From: CAZEAN01 sp964510225 | Lineage (GTDB): Bacteria > Planctomycetota > Planctomycetia > Isosphaerales > Isosphaeraceae | DNA length: 13,728 nt | Reading direction: 5' to 3' | NCBI GenBank assembly: GCA_964510225.1 | Contig: CAZEAN010000150.1 | Span: forward strand, 1-13,728 | In this document: in pieces, positions 7,055-13,561 of the stretch | How positions within the stretch are numbered: the stretch's first letter is position 1 | Layout: each line of letters starts with the position of its first letter | Notes under the pieces: model-generated | Seen by the model: the letters and a program-made list of their open reading frames with translations, nothing else | Databases searched by the model: none | Told to the model about the DNA's origin: nothing | Program-made: the position numbers and the translations under genes

Positions 7055-7137
7055 TCAAGCTAACCCCTCTTTTGGAAAACGAAACACAAGAAATGTCAAA
7101 ACAGCTTGTGTGAATTAAAACAACGAGCTTTGTATCG

Positions 7138-7983
7138 TCATCCGTGGTGGTGCCCATTTTCTGCCATGGATGCCATGTACATTAAGCCAAGGCCTAATAA
7201 AAGTGCGATTGAGAGTTTGAGGCGGTCGTGCGAATGAAAGTGAATCTCGGGTAGGAGATCACTCAGCGCAACGCACAAAAAAGTCCCTGCTGAGAATGCA
7301 AGCGATGGACCAATGAGAGGTTCGATTGGGATTCTCTGTAGGGATTCAGCCCCAAGGATCAAGAGGCCTGCGGAAAGAGGCAGAATTAGACTGAAACCGA
7401 GGTTGACCAAATGTGCCACAACCCTCGGAACCCGAGAGCGTCTCATCAAGCTCACGATGGTTAAAGCATCGGCTGGTTTGTGGATCAGTGTCGCTCCAAA
7501 GATTCCCCAAGTGGATGCTCCGGGAGGTCGGTCGTTCAGAAGGTCGAGCGCAACGATACTACCTAACGCTAACCCACCAAGTGCGCTGTGGGCAGCCATC
7601 CCGATCGCTGCCGCTGTCCAATTTAACGTGGTTGCCTCGGTGGACATCTTGGAGGCGAAGGAGATCCCAGGATCGTGTTCAGCGTGATCGCGATCAGCCG
7701 GGTGCTGATGCTCGGCAACCTCGTGCTGATGAAAGGAAGAGAACCGCTCAAGTAAAAAGAGAACAACGAGACCAGCGACGGTCCACCGGAGCATGGAGAC
7801 TCCGCCTAATGTGATCGCTTCAGGCAACATCTGAAAGAACGATGCGCCCAGGATCACCCCTGCAGCAAAGCTCAGATAGAGCTGCAATCGCGTGTGAGTA
7901 AGTGTGTATGCAAGAGGCAGAAAACCGCCGAGCAAGCTCGCAGCGACGAGAGCGAGTCCGGCAACGATCACGAAAAGAATCAT
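7138..7983 (-). CDS. ZIP family divalent metal transporter
   Basis: The 281-residue membrane protein has about eight hydrophobic segments. After TM3 there is a His-rich loop (FHQHEVAEHQHP, about residues 85-104) typical of ZIP transporters, and the C-terminus ends NGHHHG. TM4 carries HSALGGLALG with His132, and TM5 carries HKPADALTI with His168 and Asp172. These match the ZIP signature positions HSxxEGLALG and HKxxE. ZIP proteins bring zinc, iron or manganese into the cytoplasm. The Glu usually found in the TM4 motif is Gly here and the TM5 Glu is replaced by Asp, so the metal site differs from the textbook one. ATG 7983 is preferred to an in-frame TTG at 7992. A 122-bp inverted-repeat element sits 16 bases upstream of the start codon and may contain or separate its promoter. 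Confidence 0.9.
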   Translation of the reverse strand: MILFVIVAGLALVAASLLGGFLPLAYTLTHTRLQLYLSFAAGVILGASFFQMLPEAITLGGVSMLRWTVAGLVVLFLLERFSSFHQHEVAEHQHPADRDHAEHDPGISFASKMSTEATTLNWTAAAIGMAAHSALGGLALGSIVALDLLNDRPPGASTWGIFGATLIHKPADALTIVSLMRRSRVPRVVAHLVNLGFSLILPLSAGLLILGAESLQRIPIEPLIGPSLAFSAGTFLCVALSDLLPEIHFHSHDRLKLSIALLLGLGLMYMASMAENGHHHG

Positions 7984-7999
7984 CAGCGTCAACGATCCG

Positions 8000-8121
8000 C
8001 TAGTAGGTCATTTGGCTCGAACGTCGGGATAAAGTACTAGTCGCATCTTGTTTGCCATCTGTACGTTACTTTCGCCAAGCTCCCTGGGGAATGGCTACAC
8101 GCAAGCCAAATGACCTACTAG
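8000..8121. mobile_element. MITE-like 122-bp element with perfect 18-bp terminal inverted repeats
   Basis: CTAGTAGGTCATTTGGCT at 8000-8017 is repeated exactly inverted at 8104-8121. The 86 bases between have no coding frame of note. Both outer ends are CTAG. This could be part of the repeat or a 4-bp target duplication of the type made by some IS5-group elements (inference). It fills most of the gap between the stop of the small basic protein gene (8129) and the start of the ZIP gene (7983). A transcript from the minus strand could form a long stem, so an RNA regulatory role for the ZIP gene is an alternative. Confidence 0.5.
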
Positions 8122-8128
8122 GGACTGG

Positions 8129-8329
8129 TTAGCTCTCGGCGCCAGGCCGTTTCGGACCAGATTGTCCAAGCCCCATTTCGCGGTACTTTGTCTTTGGAAC
8201 GTTATAGACCGGATCACCATGTTTCCAACGACCGTCTGCTTGGAGGATAGCGAGTCGCTCTGCTCGAGTGAGGACGTTACGCTCTCCACCGCCGCTCTTG
8301 GATTTCTTCAGACTTTTGTCAATCGACAT
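8129..8329 (-). CDS. PVC-type small basic protein (TIGR04137-like)
   Basis: The 66-residue protein begins MSIDKSLKKSKSGGGERNVL and continues TRAERLAILQADGRW and NVPKTK. This is the pattern of the small basic protein conserved across planctomycetes, verrucomicrobia and chlamydiae (MSxDxSLK..G...RNVLTRAERI..L...W....FGLPK). Its function is not established; the high Lys/Arg content suggests RNA or ribosome binding (inference). GAGG at 8339-8342 lies nine bases before the ATG. A promoter-like pair at 8407-8436 precedes it. The C-terminal tail (LGQSGPKRPGAES) is less conserved. The opposite-strand frame at 8162-8413 is a shadow. Confidence 0.88.
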   Translation of the reverse strand: MSIDKSLKKSKSGGGERNVLTRAERLAILQADGRWKHGDPVYNVPKTKYREMGLGQSGPKRPGAES

Positions 8330-8406
8330 GAACTTGCACCTCGTTCTTCTTCGGAGCAGGCCCTTCTAGTTGCTCTAGCTCCACCGCAGACACGTTGTAA
8401 TACGTT

Positions 8407-8436
8407 ACTATAGTGGGCAATCCACCAACTTCGCAA
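8407..8436 (-). promoter_or_regulatory. Possible promoter of the small basic protein gene
   Basis: On the minus strand, TTGCGA (8431-8436) is followed after 18 bases by TATAGT (8407-8412). This predicts a start near 8400 and a leader of about 70 bases before the ATG at 8329. Confidence 0.45.
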
Positions 8437-8488
8437 GTCGAGCAATTAAAACCGATTGATCCAGGCCTCAACCATCGAACAGGCAACC

Positions 8489-9181
8489 ATGAACGCTGAC
8501 CAAATTGATGAACTCTTGGGAAAAACTCTTGAGGATGCTCGGCTCTCACGAAACGAGAAAAAAGCACTCAACACATACTTTGATCAGATCAACGTCGATT
8601 CTGCTGATCTCGCAGTTTGGCGGAGTCGTGCGTTCGCACTCGCTCGGATTGAGATGAAAGAAGGCCGAGGGGTTGAGGTCTTAGACTGGCTCGAAGGACT
8701 TGAAAAGCTCCTCGCACAGCGGGCGGGTAATACCGTTAAAGAGGTGACCCAGGTCGCCGCGTATTTCACACCCGGTGATGAAGGTCCGGATGCGATTGCG
8801 GCCCAGTTTAATCATTCTCAAACCAGTGTTGACGTCTGTGTCTTCACCATTACCGACAATCGGATCGCTGATTCGATCTTCAAAGCTCATCGACGAGGGG
8901 TCACGCTTCGGATCATTACTGATAATGACAAGGCGCTCGATCTCGGCTCCGACATCGAACGTCTCCGTCAGGCAGGGATGTCGATCCGGACCGATCACGA
9001 CGCAAATCATATGCACCATAAATTCGCGATCTATGACCGTACTACGCTCCTGACCGGAAGCTACAATTGGACCCGGAGTGCCGCCGAGTACAACTTCGAA
9101 AACTTCCTAACGACCGACGATTTGCGTCTCGTCTCTGCCTTTCAGAATGAGTTTGATCGTCTCTGGAATCGACTGGGTTAG
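8489..9181 (+). CDS. Phospholipase D-like (single HKD) protein with N-terminal helical domain
   Basis: The 230-residue protein has one HKD motif: H176-x-K178-x4-D183 in HMHHKFAIYD, followed by LLTGSYNWT at 187-194 and an N/E pair (NFEN). This is the pattern of Nuc-like nucleases and mitochondrial cardiolipin-hydrolase-like proteins, which work as dimers so that two HKD motifs form one site. Upstream, AAYFTPGDEGPDAI and VDVCVFTITDNRIADSI match the start of the PLD fold. Residues 1-85 are helical and charged (DQIDELLGKTLEDARLSRNE), with no signal peptide, and seem to be a separate domain. The ATG at 8489 is preferred to the in-frame TTG at 8456. It is divergent from the small basic protein gene. 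The substrate could be DNA, RNA or a phospholipid; sequence alone does not decide. Confidence 0.85.
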   Translation: MNADQIDELLGKTLEDARLSRNEKKALNTYFDQINVDSADLAVWRSRAFALARIEMKEGRGVEVLDWLEGLEKLLAQRAGNTVKEVTQVAAYFTPGDEGPDAIAAQFNHSQTSVDVCVFTITDNRIADSIFKAHRRGVTLRIITDNDKALDLGSDIERLRQAGMSIRTDHDANHMHHKFAIYDRTTLLTGSYNWTRSAAEYNFENFLTTDDLRLVSAFQNEFDRLWNRLG

Positions 9182-9227
9182 GCGTGAAAGCAACAACGTG
9201 CCCTTTTGCTAAGGAGGTCGTGGATCG

Positions 9228-9740
9228 ATGGATAGGGCTCTTCAGGGGATGAAGATTCGGCCCTCTGGTGAAGCTGATGTTAGCAGAGTCGTCAGTTTCT
9301 CGCTCCGAGCATGGGCACCGGTGTTTGGAGCGCTTGCACAAGTAATGGACGGAGGTGTATTCCAGACATTCTACCCCAACGGCTGGAGAGAACAGCAGGA
9401 GCGATCCGTGAAGACGGTATTCGACGATCCCAGCCATCATGTCTGGATTGCCGAGCTTAAAGGACTCCCGATCGGATTCGTTCCTGTGGTGCGCCACCCT
9501 GATGATAACACGGGAGAGATCTCGATGATTGCTGTCGACCCCGACCACCACAACGTAGGCGTTGGCATTGCACTGATCGAGTTCGCCTTGGATTGGGTTA
9601 AGAAGGAAGGGATGGCGATTGCGATGGTGGAAACCGGGGGGATCCTGGTCATCCCCCCGCGCGGCGATTGTATGAACGGGCTGGATTCCGGATCCTCCCA
9701 ATCGATCGGTACTTCAAGAAACAGTAGTGTTTCAACGTGA
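9228..9740 (+). CDS. GNAT family N-acetyltransferase, C-terminus frameshifted
   Basis: The protein starts MKIRPSGEADVSRVV-like after a short leader and carries the GNAT acetyl-CoA region ISMIAVDPDHHNVGVGIALI, then helix ALDWVKKEG and strand AIAMVETGG. After the six-G run at 9636-9641 the frame is lost and 33 unrelated residues follow to the stop at 9740. Reading one base back restores DPGHPPARRLYERAGF and ILPIDRYFKKQ with a stop at 9725-9727. This is the normal C-terminal GNAT motif, giving a 166-residue enzyme of ordinary length. One G has thus been lost, either in the genome or in sequencing. AAGGAGG at 9211-9217 supports ATG 9228 (10-base spacing); ATG 9249 is an alternative. The substrate is unknown. 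As read, the enzyme would lack its last helix and strands and is probably inactive. Confidence 0.85.
   Translation: MDRALQGMKIRPSGEADVSRVVSFSLRAWAPVFGALAQVMDGGVFQTFYPNGWREQQERSVKTVFDDPSHHVWIAELKGLPIGFVPVVRHPDDNTGEISMIAVDPDHHNVGVGIALIEFALDWVKKEGMAIAMVETGGILVIPPRGDCMNGLDSGSSQSIGTSRNSSVST
9636..9641 (+). other. Frameshift site in the GNAT gene (G run of six, seven expected)
   Basis: A seventh G would turn ETGG-ILVIPP into ETGGDPGHPPARRLYERAGF, the conserved GNAT end. No other indel is needed for the rest of the gene to read correctly. Confidence 0.8.
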
Positions 9741-9838
9741 ACAGTTGATCGTTGGGTGTCGGGAATCGCAACAACCACGACCAGTGAGTTCAGCGAGAGA
9801 ACTCAGCAAACCGCCTTTACGAACGCAGTAAATTGAGC

Positions 9839-10213
9839 ATGTTTCCGCGGAGACTGTTATGGATTGATGGGTTGGCCGCCGCATCGGCCGGTCTGATCGT
9901 ACTGCTGTTGAGGGGTTGGCTGGTCGACTGGTACAGTCTCCCAGCCGAGTTCTTGCTCCTGATCGGTGCAGTCAACCTGTTGTACTCCCTCTATTCGCTG
10001 CCACTTGCGCTGCTCTCCCGTCGTCCTCGACTCTTCATTCTCTTCCTGGTGATAGCAAATCTGACCTGGGCCACCCTCTGCATCGTGTGGTCGATTTATT
10101 ACGCCGCAACTGCGAGCGTGTTCGGAATGATCCACTTGATCGGTGAAGGCTTGTTCGTTGCCATCTTGGCGGGTCTGGAATGGCACTGGCGTGACCAGCT
10201 CTCCACAACGTGA
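9839..10213 (+). CDS. Small integral membrane protein, four predicted helices
   Basis: The 124-residue protein begins MFPRRLLWIDGLAAASAGLI. Four hydrophobic segments are visible, at about residues 9-27, 36-58, 66-88 and 92-112, separated by short loops with basic residues (SRRPR at about 60-64), and a polar end (HWRDQLSTT). No cofactor or catalytic motif is seen and I do not recognise the family. The ATG at 9839 is chosen over an in-frame TTG at 9833; the ribosome binding site is poor. It follows the GNAT gene on the same strand after about 100 bases and precedes miaA by 170 bases; a link to either is not supported. Confidence 0.75.
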   Translation: MFPRRLLWIDGLAAASAGLIVLLLRGWLVDWYSLPAEFLLLIGAVNLLYSLYSLPLALLSRRPRLFILFLVIANLTWATLCIVWSIYYAATASVFGMIHLIGEGLFVAILAGLEWHWRDQLSTT

Positions 10214-10383
10214 GGCACAAATCGCTCTAATCCAAGATATCGATGTGGTGGAAGAACATTAGCTCATCCAAAAGGGCCCGTCTGAGCCCTGTACCCGTCA
10301 TTGTTGCAAAGCACATAAGAGCAGACTTCTTCACGTTGCATCGACAACCTTTTGGATTGGATTGAGACGCGAGTACTGACCGA

Positions 10384-11355
10384 ATGAAGCCGCCCCCTCC
10401 TCAATTGACTCCGACCACTGCCTCTGATCCCTTCCATCGAGCAATCTATCTCACTGGACCCACTGCATCTGGAAAGACTGGAGTTGGGGTTGCACTCGCG
10501 CAGCGGCTTGATGCTGAGATCATTGCGTTGGACTCGATGACACTCTATCGAGGAATGGATGTGGGTACAGCAAAGCCATCGATCGAGGAGCGTAAAGGAG
10601 TTCCCCATCACCTGATCGACTGTCTTGACCCATGGGAGGCGGCGAGTGTCGCCGAGTATCGAAGGTGGGCAGCCGACCTGATCCCAGCAATCGAAGCCAG
10701 TGGTCGGCTCGTGTTGTTCGTCGGTGGAACACCACTCTACCTCAAGACTCTCCTGCGAGGACTTTTCGAAGGCCCACCTGCGGATCCTGACCTCCGTGAC
10801 CGACTGGAAGCCGAGGCGATCGAAGTGGGTGACGAAGCATTACATCAACGCCTGAGGACGGCTGATCCGTCTACAGCGGCTCGGCTCCATCCCCATGATC
10901 GCCGTCGTGTCATCAGGGCGCTCGAAGTCCAACAGCTCACAGGACGACCGCTTAGTTCTTGGCAACGTGAGCACGATAAACCGGCCCCAGATTCGGTCCC
11001 GGTCTTCGCACTCGAACGACCCCGGCCCGTACTCCACGATCGGATTAATCGCCGAGTCCGACAGATGTTCGAGGATGGATTGGTTGAGGAGGTCCGTCGA
11101 CTCCTCAGACTCCCGGAACCAATTCACTCCGTCCCAGCGCAGGGGGTCGGTTATCAAGAGGTGATCGATTATCTCGAAGGTCGAGAAACGAGTCTCGAAG
11201 TCATCATCGGCCGGATCCAAGCTCGGAGTCGTCAACTCGCGAAACGACAGATGACCTGGTTCCGTGGACTCCAAGAGGTCGACTTGTTCCTGGTCGGTGA
11301 TCACGAAGGGGTGGACCAGATCGCTGACCGGCTGCTCCGGGTGATGAATCGTTAG
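10384..11355 (+). CDS. miaA: tRNA dimethylallyltransferase MiaA
   Basis: The 323-residue protein transfers a dimethylallyl group from DMAPP to N6 of A37 in tRNAs that read codons starting with U, the first step towards ms2i6A. The P-loop GPTASGKT is at 25-32. It is followed by LDSMTLYRGMDVGTAKP (the usual form is DSxQVYRGxDIGTAKP), HHLIDCLDPWE, VGGTPLYLKTLLRGL (commonly GGTGLY) and PAQGVGYQEVIDYL (commonly QAIGYKE) towards the C-terminus, all in MiaA order. Length is slightly above the bacterial norm owing to about 15 extra N-terminal residues rich in Pro and Thr. A later start is possible but no better ATG lies before the P-loop. It stands alone on the plus strand, and its stop overlaps the end of the decayed oxidase frame on the other strand by four bases. 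Confidence 0.96.
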   Translation: MKPPPPQLTPTTASDPFHRAIYLTGPTASGKTGVGVALAQRLDAEIIALDSMTLYRGMDVGTAKPSIEERKGVPHHLIDCLDPWEAASVAEYRRWAADLIPAIEASGRLVLFVGGTPLYLKTLLRGLFEGPPADPDLRDRLEAEAIEVGDEALHQRLRTADPSTAARLHPHDRRRVIRALEVQQLTGRPLSSWQREHDKPAPDSVPVFALERPRPVLHDRINRRVRQMFEDGLVEEVRRLLRLPEPIHSVPAQGVGYQEVIDYLEGRETSLEVIIGRIQARSRQLAKRQMTWFRGLQEVDLFLVGDHEGVDQIADRLLRVMNR

Positions 11356-11619
11356 TGGGTGTCGGAGCCCATCCGGACTAATTGAGTTTGAACCACGGGA
11401 GAGGGACTTAAGACTCCTGACAGCGTGATTTTATAGTGGGAAATGTCGTAGAGCGTCTTGCCGTCGATCACGAGCTGGGCAAGGATCTCCCCAATCAATG
11501 GGACCATCTTCATTCCCCAACCAGCAGTGAAGAGCGCGAGGTTTTCGTGCCCTGCTCCAACGCACTCAGGAATGAAGTCGAGCATATCTATTGTCGGGCA
11601 CGTTCGTCTGGAGGCAGGT
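11352..11619 (-). pseudogene. C-terminal remnant of a sarcosine-oxidase-like FAD-dependent oxidoreductase
   Basis: One minus frame reads LDFIPECVGAGHENLALFTA, then GWGMKMVPLIGEILAQLVID, then GKTLYDISHYKI. This matches the C-terminal FAD-contact part of the monomeric sarcosine oxidase / DAO family (DFxID..P.HPN..VAAGFSGHGFK..P.IGEI.ADL.LDG.T..DIS.F). Just upstream, in another frame, TCLQTNVPDN (about 11590-11619) resembles the CLYTNTPD motif that precedes it, so one frameshift lies near 11585. The first roughly 300 residues of such an enzyme are missing; the sequence up to 11808 shows nothing familiar. It is a truncated, shifted relic lying between miaA and the SIS gene, ending inside the miaA stop region. 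The family match is good; the limits of the relic are approximate. Confidence 0.65.
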
Positions 11620-11808
11620 CCCTGCGTAGTTCGGTTGACCGTCGACTCCTACACAAAGCACGGTGACCAAGTTCGATGTAACGCCGAGATCAGCGTAAAG
11701 AACCGTTACGAATTTACCTTGATCAACAACAACGCTGAGGAAAGGATTGCACGTCTTATTTGAACAGATGCTCAATACAAACTTTCTTCTAAGAATTACG
11801 TAATATCG

Positions 11809-12594
11809 CTATTGATAAAGAACACCAATTCGACGTCGATAGTCATCATATGTTGCTTGAAAGAGTTCAGCGGCACGTTCAGGGCCGAGGTGACAGGCGG
11901 CGGTGAGTACCAAGGGGGGATCTCCCGCTTCAGTGAGGAGTCGGGCGACTTCTGCTTTGAGAAGATTGATGATGGTGCAGCCGCTGACACTCGAAATGGG
12001 AGCAACGGGAGTATCCAGGCCATCGATCCAGACTGCTGAATCACCCGGAGGAGCATGCTGATTGAGGACGAGGTCCGCGACTTCGTGGAGCTTCTGACCG
12101 GACTGATGTTTAGACGTTGACGCCTCACTATGGGGGAGTGATGTCAACGCGACCACCGTCATCCCGAGTCGCTTTGCTTCGAGGGCGACGTCAATTGTGA
12201 CTGCATTGCAACCACTGGTCGAAATCGCGAGCAAGGAATCGGCGGAGTCGGTCACGAAGTTCCGCCAGAGGACGGCGCCGAACCCTTGGACGTTTTCTAA
12301 GAACATCGCCTGTCGTTGTCCATTGGCACCGACAACTTGATTATGGTAGGTCATCGAGAGTTCGACGATCGGATGGAAGCCGGTAAAGGAACCATAACGG
12401 GGAAACATTTCCTCGACAGCCATCCGTGAGTGACCCGTCCCAAAGACATGAACAAGACGGCCACGCTTGATTGACTCTGCAAAGTGTTGCGCGACTGTCC
12501 GGATCGTCTTTAATTCATTCGCTTCAATCGAGCTGATCGCAGTTCGGACTGCCGTTAAGTATTGCTCAAGTACATCGGGGCTCGCATGACTCAT
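11809..12594 (-). CDS. SIS-domain phosphosugar-binding protein, UPF0309/COG4821 type
   Basis: The 261-residue protein is a single SIS (sugar isomerase) domain. An N-terminal helix region leads to RGRLVHVFGTGHSRM (44-58), then ISTSGCNAV with S125-T-S127-G128, the phosphate-binding loop of SIS proteins. VVALTSLPHS and a later PPGDSAVWIDG complete the UPF0309 pattern. SIS domains bind phosphorylated sugars as isomerases, lyases (MurQ-like) or regulators; no DNA-binding domain is present here, so an enzyme is more likely. It is the second gene of an operon: the SDR stop lies 9 bases before its ATG and its ribosome binding site (GAGG) overlaps that stop. Its partner suggests sugar or amino-sugar metabolism (inference). 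Confidence 0.9.
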   Translation of the reverse strand: MSHASPDVLEQYLTAVRTAISSIEANELKTIRTVAQHFAESIKRGRLVHVFGTGHSRMAVEEMFPRYGSFTGFHPIVELSMTYHNQVVGANGQRQAMFLENVQGFGAVLWRNFVTDSADSLLAISTSGCNAVTIDVALEAKRLGMTVVALTSLPHSEASTSKHQSGQKLHEVADLVLNQHAPPGDSAVWIDGLDTPVAPISSVSGCTIINLLKAEVARLLTEAGDPPLVLTAACHLGPERAAELFQATYDDYRRRIGVLYQ

Positions 12595-12603
12595 CGAATG
12601 ACC

Positions 12604-13464
12604 TCAAGGTGTTTCATGAGGAAGTTGACCATCTACAAGCCTCCAACCACCGTCGACATCAAGAGTAACCCCGGTGATGAAATGACTGGTCGGTTCTCCG
12701 AGAAAGAGAATCGCCTCCGCAACCGAACCTGGAGTACCAGGTCCTGACGCCATCGGTTGCTTGGCGTGAAGGTAATTCATCACGGCTTGATTAGTAACAG
12801 CACGCTGAGCCATTGGGGTATCGATGAGACCAGGGGCAACGAGGTTAAGGCGGATTCTTGATTCAGCATACCGCGCGGCTGAGGCCTTTGTGAGCGCTTC
12901 GACGGCCCCCTTGCTCGCTGCGTAGGCGATTGTATCGAAATACTCCGGCGACGGTGCATGTCCGAGAACCGATCCGACGTTTACAATCGCCCCGCGAGTG
13001 GCACTAATCGCACTTGATCCAGGGAGAGAGCGTGGTACTTGCCGGAGCATCTGCCGAATCGCGGCTCGATTCGAAAAGAAGAGCCCCCGCGCATTAATTC
13101 GCATCACATGATCCCAACCCTCGGTGGTGCAGCTCTCGATCGGCCCATCCCCGAATCGTCGACCACTAATCCCTGCAACGTGAACGAGAAGATCGAGCCG
13201 TTGGCCGAGGAACGCAATCGCTTGCTCGAATAAGGAATCGATCGACGATTCCTCGGCGACGTCCGCCTGGAGGGCAAGTAAGCCTTCGGGACAATCCAGT
13301 GATGCTGCCGCCGCATCGGCCTCTTTAGATGTGGCCCCCGAAATCACCACGCGCCCACCCTCCTCCAGAAAACGCGCTGCCGTGGCTAACCCGATCCCAC
13401 CAGTACCACCGACAATAAGACACCTTTGGTCTTGAAGTCTCCCTGACTCTCTCGTGTTCGCCAT
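12604..13464 (-). CDS. Short-chain dehydrogenase/reductase (SDR), classical
   Basis: The 286-residue protein has the Rossmann cofactor motif GGTGGIG at 19-25. It also has ADV at 67-69, HVAGISG at 95-101 (NAG-like), catalytic Asn124 (INARG), Ser165 (VNVGSVLG), and Tyr181/Lys185 in YAASK. NLVAPGLIDTPM and GVTLDVDGGW near the C-terminus are typical of FabG-like classical SDRs. It reduces or oxidises a carbonyl/hydroxyl with NAD(P)(H). The residue after the second strand is not Arg/Lys-rich (SGATSKE), so cofactor preference is unclear. GAAGGAG at 13477-13483 lies 12 bases before the ATG. It is the first gene of a two-gene operon with the SIS protein, which hints at a sugar-derived substrate (inference). 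An extra loop of about 10-15 residues (RQVPRSLPGSSAISAT, 141-156) precedes the catalytic Ser. Confidence 0.93.
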   Translation of the reverse strand: MANTRESGRLQDQRCLIVGGTGGIGLATAARFLEEGGRVVISGATSKEADAAAASLDCPEGLLALQADVAEESSIDSLFEQAIAFLGQRLDLLVHVAGISGRRFGDGPIESCTTEGWDHVMRINARGLFFSNRAAIRQMLRQVPRSLPGSSAISATRGAIVNVGSVLGHAPSPEYFDTIAYAASKGAVEALTKASAARYAESRIRLNLVAPGLIDTPMAQRAVTNQAVMNYLHAKQPMASGPGTPGSVAEAILFLGEPTSHFITGVTLDVDGGWRLVDGQLPHETP

Positions 13465-13561
13465 TCTTGATGCTAACTCCTTCGGTTTGCTCGCATTGGT
13501 TTGAGCGAGCAGTTAGAACCGACGACTCTCCTCGATCCTGCCCACAGGTCACCTTCACATT

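Noticed and set aside
9042..9701. Minus-strand open frame of 219 codons
   Set aside because: It overlaps the end of the PLD-like gene and most of the GNAT gene, both with conserved motifs; its translation is low complexity.
10840..11304. Minus-strand open frame of 154 codons
   Set aside because: It lies wholly inside miaA in antisense.
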